DNA of 64,000 nucleotides, taken from Biomphalaria glabrata (taxonomy: Eukaryota; Mollusca; Gastropoda; Planorbidae). The position numbers were made by a program, and so were the translations under genes. Location: NCBI RefSeq assembly GCF_947242115.1, contig NC_074712.1:42432838-42496837 (forward strand), read 5' to 3'. Positions 40,396 to 51,800 of this stretch are shown here, piece by piece. The notes under the pieces were generated by a model. The model was not told the DNA's origin. It worked only from the letters and a program-made list of their open reading frames with translations, and did not search any database. The first letter of the stretch is position 1. Each line of letters opens with the position of its first letter.

Positions 40396-40556
40396 TTACT
40401 GTACTAAAAGAGGAGAGAGAGAGAGGGACAGTGACCAGGCGCGCTCTGATAGTAGAGCGCGCGCAAGCAGTTGAGAGTACGTCATCGTACGTGCGGATAG
40501 ACAGCTGCCAAATAATTGACCTGAAAAACTAGGGGCCTTCGATGTAAAGTTTTACC
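40395..40556 (-). mobile_element. Solo inverted terminus related to the element at 37516
   Basis: Read on the minus strand it starts GGTAAAACTTTACATCGAAG and follows the left end of the 37516 element through CAGCTGTCTATCCGCACGTA and the (CT)n run. It diverges only in the GC-rich middle. No opposite terminus was found for it. Confidence 0.75.
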
Positions 40557-41790
40557 CAATAATTATAGATCTAGACTCTAATATTAAAATTAAGTAGTAT
40601 ACTCTAGCTAGATCTGTATTAGTTAGTATAGTATATTAATTATATAATTATTTAATTATTATTATAAATATTAAATAGATCTAGTACTCTAGACTCTATA
40701 GAGTCTAGTAAAACTAAAAAACAAAGAGATATATTATATATAATTATTAGCTTATTAGATCTAGACTATAATAAGTTCCCTCTTCCGAACACCCCATATT
40801 ATCTTACATTAACAAACACCCCACAATCTTTATTAAAATGAGCCTCTATTTTGATAGCTATGACAAAACTAGTCTAGTGTTTTTATTTATACTCCATTTC
40901 TTTATAGTTCAGATTCATTTAGTTTCATTTACTCTGAAAAAACAAGTTTTTTTTACACGGGTTCAAAGAGCACTGGTAGGACGATGCCATTTTTTTTCTT
41001 CTAGGACAAAAGGAGGGTAGGTCTGGGGTGAAGGAGATTTTTTTTAGAAAATTTAAGTATCAGCTAAACATGAACTATTTAAAATGCTTCTAAATAGGCC
41101 TAAAAACACACACGTCATAGTCTATGATGTGTAAATATGGGGTGTTTCATGATATTCAATCAATGACACTAATGAACGGTCTTTATCACTATCAGTGACA
41201 CTAACAAACCCTATTTTAATGTTGAAAATGCATATCAGAGGGATGTAACTCAAGGCTGGGAATTGGAGATTATTTTTATTTATTTTGTATCTAATAGGTC
41301 TAACGTTTTTTTACTTAATTTTGCTTTTGTTTTAGATGTTAAAACAAGTGTGATGTGAATGAGTAAAAAGAAAGGGAATATCGCTAAACATAGTGCTGAT
41401 GAGGGGTAGAGTTGGGTATAATGTGAATAATGAAAAAAATAATGTTTTCATGAGTGACAGAATCATGCTCTCTCATTTTTAGCGGCTCCCGAAAGGGGAA
41501 AAGACGCTATTAGTTTTGTGCGAAATGTCTGTCCGTCCGTCCCGTTTAGATCTCGTAAAACTAGAAGAGATATTGAAAATCCGACTTCACAATATTTTAG
41601 ACCATTCAAAGTTCTGATGCAACAGCTACTTTTTTTTTTCCTGAAAGCGAAAATTCTAATTTTTAAAATCAATTATGCAAGCAGTTTTTTATAAGAAAAA
41701 GCTAATTAGTATGCATTATATGTTATGTTAGACCTAATATAAGACGAATAGTAATCTTATAAATATCATTTTCGTGAACATTTTTTCTAT

Positions 41791-41824
<34 letters not shown>

Positions 41825-41869
41825 AGGATTCGAATATGAGATTGAGCCTTTTCAAAACAATTAACTTAC

Positions 41870-42075
41870 TTAGCTCGAACCGAGGGTCCCGGGTTCGAAT
41901 CCTGGTGAAGACTGGGATTTTCAACTTCTGAGTCTACCCAGCTCTAATGGGTACCTGACATTAGTTGGGGAAAAGCAAAGGCGGTTGGTCGTTGTGTTGG
42001 CACCCTCGTTAACCGTAGGCCACAAAAACAGATGAACTTTACATCATCTGCCCTATAGACCACAAACTAGTTAGG
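41870..42075 (+). mobile_element. tRNA-derived SINE (type 1)
   Basis: GGTCCCGGGTTCGAATCCTGG is a perfect tRNA B box context. It is followed by the type 1 body (AATGGGTACCTGACATTAGT, TTTACATCATCTGCCCTATA). The A-box part is poorly preserved. Confidence 0.8.
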
Positions 42076-42089
42076 CCAGGTTCACATCA

Positions 42090-42230
42090 AACTTTACATT
42101 CACTTTCACGTATCCTTTGATCTGCGGGACGGTTGGGGCACTACACAAGATCTGTTAACCTTCTTTCTCCATTCTTATCTCTTATTTGTCTTTGATATAA
42201 TTTCATTCGGATGTTCTTTCTGAAAATATT
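42090..42230 (-). mobile_element. LINE 3' tail fragment (same family as 19930-20297)
   Basis: GACGGTTGGGGCACTACACA and CTTTCTCCATTCTTATCTCT align with GAACGTTGGGGCACCAGGCA and CTTCTCCATTCCCCTCTGTC at about 19972-20020. It is shorter and more decayed. Confidence 0.6.
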
Positions 42231-42235
42231 GAAGC

Positions 42236-42325
42236 CTACCTGGGTGGACCACTGGTCGTGAGGAAGTAAACTATCTTCAACTCTGAAGGATTATCCGAAT
42301 TATGTAAAACATTTTACTTCGGGGG
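42236..42325 (+). mobile_element. SINE type 2 fragment
   Basis: GAGGAAGTAAACTATCTTCA, ACTCTGAAGGATTATCCGAA and TAAAACATTTTAC match the 3' half of the 48899-49066 SINE. Confidence 0.65.
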
Positions 42326-42849
42326 CCGATTTTGAGTTTGTGTTTCCACACAAACTGTCTTTTGTAACCTTGTTTTTTTTCACTCTTTGGCGCTCTAATT
42401 ATATACCTAGCATGGTATCATCAACACAGAACAACACAGAAAAAAAAAAGTAGCGGGAGGGACAATTATTGATCAATCAGGTACCAAATTAGGTCACATT
42501 CACTGAGTGGAGTGAGCGGGCTAGACGTGCGGGGTTACGCAGTTGTTTTTTTTGTTGGGTTAACTAAATCTAGGTAGGTCACAGTATATATGGCCCTTTG
42601 TAAAGTTGAGGGTTTAGCAGAGAAGGGAGTAATTAAAAGAGGGAAAAGTGACACTAATCTCTCAGTCTTGAGTTGGTTTAAAAAGAAATTGATATTAAAA
42701 TTAAAAAATTGATGATAATATTATTTTTGAATGCAATAACTAAGAGGTGTTTGTTAGTGTACAGAGCGGGGAATGGTGTTCATTAATGTTAGCGCTGGAC
42801 CTCATTGACCTGACTGTCTTCAACATCATATTTTACATATCTCTCTCTT

Positions 42850-42995
<146 letters not shown>

Positions 42996-43180
42996 TACAT
43001 ATAATATACTTACTATTAGTCTAATATAAATATATAACTATATTGTTAATTAGTTAGTTGATCTAGAATTAAGTCACTTGACTAGAGTGATTAGAGAAAT
43101 CTAGATCTAGAAATCTAGACTGTAGACTCTTTCTCTAGTAAAGTAGAAGTAACTTTTTTAGACAGTTGTAGTTCAAATCA

Positions 43181-45843
43181 ATGGTTTTTACAACAATGGA
43201 CAGTATGATGGACGATATAGCAGAACTAAAACATGACATCGATAGAAAGTTGGAAAAAGTAAGTATATCTAGATCTATATCTACTAAGATTACTAATTCA
43301 CTAATTGAACGGACTCACTGTCATACAATAATACATAAAGAATTTATTCTACATAGATAGAGATATAAAGATACTAAGATTATCTATACTATGAGTAGTA
43401 TCAAGAGCTCCCCTAAAGAATAAATCGACATCCATGATGTGGACAAAATAACCCTTGACAGCTTCTAAATTCCTATATCAATGAGCCATGAATTAATTTC
43501 AGTATACATTTCAAGCTTTTGAGGCACTGAGGACAGCCTTTAGCAAAGAGTGATCATTAAAAAAAAACTGATATAAAAAGCATGTAACTGCATTAGACTC
43601 AATCTAACCATACCTTGTGTGTGGTCAGTTTTTCAAAGCAAAGATTAGACTTGTATAATAGCCATTTTTGAGTTTATAGGAAATGAGATTGGGCTCAGCT
43701 TTGTCCCTTTGATCATAAAGTGGGAGCTATATAATTCTAGTATGCTACTTGACAGATCTCTAGATAGACTTGATCATATTGGATGGTAATTACAGTAGGG
43801 CCTCCATTGAACTGAATTATAAATATATTTATAATATTTATAAATTATTTTCTCAGACAGTTTGATATTGGCAAGTGCAATAGACAGAAACCTAGACATC
43901 ATTTTCTATTACAAACATTCTGTTCCACTTTTGCATATTTGTCAGAAAACTAAGCTATTGTATTTTGTGCTTGGTAATAATTTTAAAAAAATTAAAGTCT
44001 TTCTGTTTTATTTAATAATAATAATGTGTTCATTCAAATGAGGAATTAAAATACCTTAAGTCAATAATACAGGGCTGGCTTGTCTTTAATGGAGTTTAGA
44101 TTTAATTGCTATTTGTATTTTGCTTTTTATCTTTTTTTTTATTAAATCTTTAGCAAAGCTTTTTAATAGAAGCAAATAGTATGCAAATGCATACATATGC
44201 ATATTGATTTAAAATTGCTAAGCCAGCTTGATGCCTGTGGGTAAAAGCTATTCAACGCTAAATAAGACTAAGACTTTCTAAATGACTTCAAATATAATCC
44301 CCCAAACACACACAAACACACATTAAAATTGCAATTTTAAAATAAAAGTCAGTAAATTTGACATTTAGATGGATATTTAGTATATTTAGTCTCTAGAATT
44401 AGAAGGTATCTTCTATTGATCTAATGAGTCTACTAATTTTGAAAATTACCGCATTAATTTTTTTCCAGGAAGAGAACAATTTAGCATTGTTGCGTCAGTG
44501 TTTAACAAGATATGACACAAATACTACCAGTATGATTGGCATTTTGAATAGCTTTGAAGAACGTCTAGAAAATTTGGAAAAAACTATCATACCGGTGTAC
44601 AATGAAACAGAAAATCTGCGAAGACGGCAAGAAAGTATCCTTTTTTATATATGCTTTTTATACTAGTTCAAGATAAGATTGTGATACAGTACTAATGAAG
44701 CTTAAATATAATCATTATATTTACACATTTTTTTCCCGGAATTTCTCTGTGGAAACCTATCATAGAAAACTAAATATTGCTATGGCTAGTTTAGTTCTTT
44801 ACTTTGTACTTTTTCTGCTTTTACTAGGGAGTTTTTTAAACTCCTTTAGGAGCATGAGCTAAAGATTTTTTTAAAGCCATATTTAAATGTATTTACAATT
44901 CCTTCCTTGAAGCAGAAGTTACAATTACACTCAAGATTGGTTGATTAACCAAACCATTTTATCCAATTGGTCATAGGTAAAAGGTTTAGCAAGTGTTGAT
45001 GAAACCCACATAGCTGTTCAACAATTAACAATTCTAACAATGACCAAAAAAATTACATACACACACTCCATACAAAGAAAATGTCTGTATACATATGATG
45101 TTTTGTGATATTTGTTCATCATGGAATACACTCCGATCATTATCTTCCTCTGTTTTTGTCCACTTCATGTCATGTCCTCATGATCTTTATTAAATGTGAA
45201 TGTTTTTTAAAAATAGGTTGTAATTAATGTTTTACACTTTTCTTAACTAGTAAAAAAAAAGACATTGAGAAAACCATGCATACTTTAGATACTGTCCTGA
45301 GCTATTATCATACTGCCAAAGATGTGGAGCAGACTATCAAGGAAGGGTATATCAAAATTCTAATCAATAAATAAATATATATTAAATTTCTATGTAGGCC
45401 TTTATAGAGTATATATTATCAATCATTTCAAGTACTGGTAGTTGTTATGTTATTTAAATAAGTAGCTTGTCATTAAGTCTCCTGATGGACACAGTACTAA
45501 TATCTTCACTAGAATAGTAGAGATTTTTGTTCAGCCTTGTTTATCTCTTCAGCCCTGCAGCTAGTGATTTAGAAACATACATGTCTTACTTGGAAAAAGT
45601 CCTGAAGGCTAAAAAATATTTTGAGCTGTACAGTCCCAAAAGTAAAGAGATCAAAGACATTGTAAGTAAAAAAAAACAACAACATTGTAGTTATTTTTTC
45701 ATCCTAGTATTTTATATTTTTTTTTTTTTACATTTTCATTAATTTGTATTTAATACCATTAATATGGTAGTTAAAATAAATACTTGAAATATTGGTCCAT
45801 TGAATTGGTTAAAAGTTGAATTGATTTTTTTTTTAATTAGATG

Positions 45844-45881
<38 letters not shown>

Positions 45882-48800
45882 TTGCTTAAAATCATAAAAA
45901 TACATATGTACAAAATATAAATAACTGGACTCATCCTTAATGGAATCAAAGCAGCACGAGCACAACTATCCAGTAGTTTAATAGCCAAAGACTATCTAAA
46001 AGACCAACGAAGCTCTTCTTGCTTAGGTCAGAATTTAAATTTAAACAAAACAGCAAGTGACAGAAAGAAGCCAAATAGATAATATTTAAGATTTTGTAGT
46101 AAATCAGGGCTAACAAAATTTAAATGGCATGTAATCTCTCACTCAAGCATTCACCCTTACCTTTATTGGGCAACTGTGGAATAGTGCAATGGTTAATTAT
46201 GATAGATGTTATAAATAATCAGTATATTTTCCCTTTTTATGTCTGATACTTTGTCTTGACTTTGAGCTTACATTGTGATACATTGTGTTTGTTAATGGTG
46301 TTATGTAAATGAAATTAAACACAAGCTCTTACAATTTTAGCTTTTTTTTTATTGTTTAGGAGAGAATATATGATGATGGCAAAGATGCTCTACAACTTGA
46401 ATTTAGGTCACTACTACATCGCCATGGTCGACCTGTTCCACCTGTAGTCATCCTGGATCTTCTTAATTCTGATGAAGGTTTGTTAACTTTGTGATTTGCT
46501 TTATTAGCAGTATGACTTGAACTATTCCAAAAATAACTTGATTTAGGAGTTCTATCACTTTGCGTTTGTCATTTCAAAGTTAAAATAATAGTAAATCCAA
46601 ATAAATGAAACAATGGAGAAATCACAGTAAATAATTAAGTACAATACAGTTTGAATGATGGTTCAACTAAATCTAAAATAATGGCTCTCTTGAAATGACT
46701 TATAAAATGCTTCATCTGCCTGCACTGATTTAAAGACTCAAAAACAAAGATTTACTGCTGCAGGGGTGAAAGACTATAAAAAATACGAAAAACATGCATA
46801 TATTTAACCCTGCCGTACCAAGTAAAACAAAGGATGTTTGGGTCAAAAGGCCTTCAACAGCTACAAAACAAAACAAAAATGACAAACAACACTAAATAGG
46901 CTTACGTTAATTTATCTATCCAATGTTATTCTCTATCGAGGCAGAAAAGAAATGAGCTACGCTGGTGTAAAAGCGCGGGAAATCAGAAGGGGGCAGAGAT
47001 GTCAGGAAAAAAGGAATGGGAAAAGAGGGTAGTGTTAGTGCCCATCACATATTAAATGAAAGTGTGTCATATGTTCATCCCATGAGTTTGGAGAGTGCCT
47101 GACGTAAATAAGTTTGTTTTCGATCTGCCGACAGGTGTTTTTGTCATTGCATTAATTTTGTTTTGTTGTCATTTATTTGAAGTCCTGCTGGTCAAGATGC
47201 TTCTTCCAGTTGTGTGAAAGCTCAATAGCAATGTCATAGGTGTCTTTACCCAATAAGGCAATGTCATCTGCATATCAAGATATTGTAGAGGTTGGCTGTA
47301 TATTGTTAATTGGGGACCTTTGCTTTCTCTTCTGAAGTAATTGTTCCCCATGTGTTTATTTGAATACTCCTTATAACTTTTTCTAAAGTCAGATTGAAAA
47401 GCATGAAAGTGAGTCTCCTTGTCTTAGTCCTCGTTTAATCCTAAATTCCAATGTTTGTCAAAGTTTAAGTAATTTAATGCATGATATTGAAGGTGTAGTG
47501 CAACCAGAAGTCATACATTTAACACTTTTTTCCTTTACTTTGTTCTTGAAGCTAAAGATTTTTAAACCTTACTTTACTGCGGTTTAAATTTTAACATTTC
47601 AGATTTGCCTCCCATCGGTACAGACACAGACTTGGCATTAGAGCAGTTGTCAGAGAAGGTAGTAGAAGACTTGAGAGTTATCTCAAAATGGTTAACAGAA
47701 AATGGACGAATAGATTTTATGAAAGCCTATACTCAGGCCAGGTCTACTATGTTGAGTCGCTCCCTGGCAGGGTAAATCAATAAATTTCGTATTATAATAA
47801 TTTACACATTTTGTATTTTAGAAATTTTATCCATCTACTTTAACCTTGAATGTAATTTTTGCTCATTTTTTTTTGTTGTTAGATTAAAGGAACATTTAAA
47901 GTCTTCTAGTGGCACTTTAAATACCAGTCAACTTTCTTTTGGAAATCAAAATTCACCAGCAGGGGTATGGCTAATTTAGTTCTTTTTTTAATTTTTATTT
48001 AATTAATTAAATTTATTTTTAAAATCCAAATTGATTTAATATGTACATTCATCTTATTTCTTGAACTTAGGGCGGTAAGTTCAGACCCCAAAAAGATGTG
48101 CCTACTAGAAAGAGCATGAACAAAATAGCGTAAGTATATGATTTGACTTTGCTGCCAACAAAAGTAGAATCAAATTGGTTTTAAAAGTAACCACAATGTT
48201 CATTTTTTAAGAATTTTTTTTTTTTATTTATTTATCAGAAAAATGACAAAGAAAGTGCTACAGTTGGAACAAGGTAACTGTTGTTGTTTTTTTTTTATAT
48301 AATTTTTTGTTTTGTTCTCTTTATCTACTCTAGGATGCCAATAACCATTAACAATATTTGTCATGCAGCCTTATTCTAACATTCAGATTAAAATAATTTA
48401 GCGTGTTAATTTGTTATTGGAAAAAAGAAAAGTCATCTTATTGTAAATTTGATACATGTTGTTGGTTCAGAAAGAGAGAAAATAAAACTGTACAAATAAT
48501 GTTAAAAACCTTTGGTAATTAAAAAAATTCATCAATAGTTTCAATGGAATTATTATTTTGACATTTATTTACTTAGGTCATCGCCGACAAGGCTCCTTTC
48601 CTGACCCTGTCAAAGAAGATTCAAGTGACCTTGAAACTGACCTCTACATCAGTGAAATGAGTGCACTGTTGAGGCTAATGCAGGTTGTTAGATCATTATT
48701 TTTTTAATATTATTACTTATCTTAAGGCAGCGGCTTAGTAGTAGAATACTTAGCTGAAGGTCATGAGTCTGAGAGATATGAGAATAATAATAATCTATAT

Positions 48801-51800
48801 ATATAATTCTCCTCTTCCCTCAAAAGTTTAAACAAGAAGTAAAGGAAAGATCACTCTCTTATTTCTGTGGATAGTCCACAAGAAAACATAAGAGTAGTGT
48901 TCACACTACGGATGGCTGCCTGAGCGCTGGACTGTCGTTTAAATTTATCGAACCCTGCCCGCTCCCATCCCCCTTTGTTCTGTGGAAGGTTTGGACTAGA
49001 AAGTAAACTATCTTTCACTCTGAGGGAACATTCGAAACATTGTAAAACATTTTACAAACAAACATTTTACATATACAAAACAGCAGCGCCGGACTTAACC
49101 ATTGTGACTTAGAAGTCATGGAAAGAAATTAAGTAATCTACTATGTATATATATGTAAATAGCAGGGTTGTACTTAACCATTGTGAGGCCCTATGCGAAA
49201 CGGATTTCGCGGGGCCAAGTTTGAGTAGGGAAGTGGACAATAAGTGAAATTTAAGAGTTTTTATTAGAAAATAAATTCGTCTATGCATTTTATTCATTCT
49301 TTACTACGTACAGAAATACTTTACGAGCCTTGCGTGTAGTAAAGTCATACAGTATATCATAATAATTCTGTTTCCCACATAGATCCCGCTCAATAGCAAG
49401 AATTACCAAATGTTTCAATCTATCTTTGAGAATTGTTGACCTCAAGTAATTCTTCATTAGTTTGAGGCGCGAGAAGCTTCTTTTACCTGATTACACAATT
49501 ACGGCTAATGCATAATGCCGTTTTTATTAATAGCGCGTAGGATTGACGTTTTCCATATTGAATGACACCACAAAATGAAAATTGTTTTCTATGTATTTCC
49601 GTATATTTTAAGGACTTTTTCGTATATTTTGCAATTTCGGGAGATTTCCAGGAGCTTCTGGTAAATTGACAGGAGTGCGCGGGAAATCTGTTTTAAGTTA
49701 TGAAATGGTTTAATTTAATAATTTATACACCTTGAATTAGCGCGGGTTCCATGAAAGTGCGTATCCTTTGGTCACATAGGTTGCAGTGGCCTAAGACCGG
49801 CCCTGCAAAATAGCGGCGTATGATACGCCGCCGGTCGACTAGTTTGGATTAATAATTCTTCACAAAAAAAGTTTTTCTTATTATTTATTTTTTTCTTAAC
49901 AAACACCTGTATTTTTTGTTATACTAAAGCAGGGGTGGGCAAAATATGGCCCGCGGGTAACATGCGGCCCGCCGTAGGGTTTTATGCGGCCTGCCGACAT
50001 CTCCAGAAATCAGGTGTGCCCACAGTATATAAAATGCAAATATTAAAAATAATATCTATATAAGTTATTGAAACTGTCTCATTATAAAATTTTTCAAGTA
50101 AACGAAGATTATGCTTATTAGCTATACATCAATACTCAATTGAGTGTTGGGTAGGCTTGGAACAAGTTTACAAGTGTTGTTTTCTTTTAAATAAAGAATA
50201 TCCCAACCATAAACTCTAAACAAGAAAGTTTGCATAAAGCTGCATAAAATTTCATTCCAATTGTGTCTAATACTATGTAGTCATCAAAATTTTAAGAGCT
50301 AGGGGGTGATATCCACTGGTAGTTCCGATTCATGAACAAAATAATCCAATGTATCTACTAGCTTAGCCTGGGCAAGGCAAATGAGAAGAATATTATATCT
50401 CAAGGAAGAATTTGTTATGTAACTTGAAGGACATTGACTGTGACCTTGTTACAAATATTTCTAAGGAAGAATGGAAGACAGATTTTATGTTTTTAATCTT
50501 TTCTATTGGTTGCTTACAGATAAATGCAAATGAATGTTAAATCTTTTCAAACAAGGCTTTCCCATTTCTACAAGCAAGCGAAATAAAACATTTTGTTGTC
50601 ATTTTCATTTGCTGAAAGGTGATTAAAAGTACAACACTTATTAAGATTCCTTAATTGTACAATTTATAAAAGCAAAGTTCCAATCAGTACTTGCACGGGA
50701 GTCTTATGGGTTATGGTATTTCCACACTTGAAAAACCTTGCTGCTGTTCACACTATTTAATTAGACATACATCTGTTCTTCTTTTTCTTCTTCGTTCTCA
50801 CTTTACATGTTGTAGGGTTCAGATCAGTAATCCTGTATCTGAATTGAACCGCGCAGTGGGTCAGACAGTCTTTGGATGATTTTGGGACCAGAGTCTTCTT
50901 CAGGTCTCTTGATTTAGTATGCACCATTGAAGGGCATGGTCAGCATTCTCTGGTGATGTTCCAGGTTTCGCTCGTCCCAACATTTAACAGTGAGCAAGCA
51001 TCTTATTTGTGGAAACTAAACAAATAAAATCACTGGTCAATGTTGACTGACTGTAATTTGACAGCAGTCACAAGGGTAACAACTAGTAAGCTAGTTTCAC
51101 AGTTCCAGAACATTATGCACGAGTGTAAAAAGTAAAATACTGCACATCAAGTACAACTGTATATTTGTGGGGGATGTTGTGGTATAAAATGACAACTGCT
51201 AATTATAAAAATAGTTAAATTAGTTTAAAAGATTCCTTACCCTTGTTGTAATTTTTCAACGTGGAGTGTGGGAAAAAAAATCAAAATCGTGAATATAATA
51301 CAGTGTAAATATTAAATAGAAGACATTCTACAGCAGTGATGCTCAACCTTATTCGACCTGCGGGCAATTTTAACTTTCGAAACGCGTGTCGCGGGCCACA
51401 TCAACAAAAAGGTACGAAAAATGAAATCAAAATTCACCTGAAACTATTTGAAACTATTGGATCTAGTACTTACATTAATTAATGGGATAGTTAAAGTCTA
51501 TCATTTTTTACGCGTCTTAAAATGGTTTCATTTTTCTACTTAAAATGTGAGCAACATTTTAGCTACCTTTACCACCTACTTATTTTCTTGTCTCTTTTCG
51601 GTAAATATTCTCATCGGTCCTCCAATCTCTAGGGCGTAGTTAAACCAATCTTTTAGACGCGGCTCAAACCATGAAGGCCTTCATATTTGTTTTACAATGC
51701 CGCTGTATATGTTTTTTTTTGTTTGAAACAGCCCTGGAGACTTTCTTTGCAAAACAAATATGTTGGCTTATTATCATGTTCCACAAAAAAGATCCATTCA

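Larger units (their letters stand above)
40775..42840 (+). mobile_element. Repeat copy 2 (partner of 971-2257) interrupted by SINE/LINE debris
   Basis: The flanking parts 40775-41460 and 42360-42840 align in order with the reverse complement of about 2257-1640 and 1640-1150 (for example GGACCTCATTGACCTGACTG, GGGTTTAGCAGAGAAGGGAG, TAAAACAAGTGTGATGTGAA). A ~900-bp block (41463-42360) present only here holds a GTCCGTCCGTCCCG-containing repeat, a SINE, an antisense LINE tail and a second SINE fragment. Confidence 0.65.
48794..49842 (+). mobile_element. Non-autonomous Helitron carrying a SINE and a hAT remnant (copy B)
   Basis: The 5' end is TCTATATATATAATTCTCCT at 48794. The 3' end is the perfect hairpin GCGGCGTATGATACGCCGC followed by CGGTCGACTAG, ending at 49842. 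The host bases are A at 48793 and T at 49843. The length is 1,049 bp. It contains a SINE (48899-49066) and a hAT remnant (49163-49805). It is near-identical to copy A in MBOAT7 intron 1, in inverted orientation. It lies in EXOC7 intron 10. Confidence 0.82.

Noticed and set aside
45251-45261. Alternative EXOC7 exon 3 start at the AG at 45249-45250
   Set aside because: It shifts the frame to a stop soon after and breaks the conserved EN(I/V)EKT junction.
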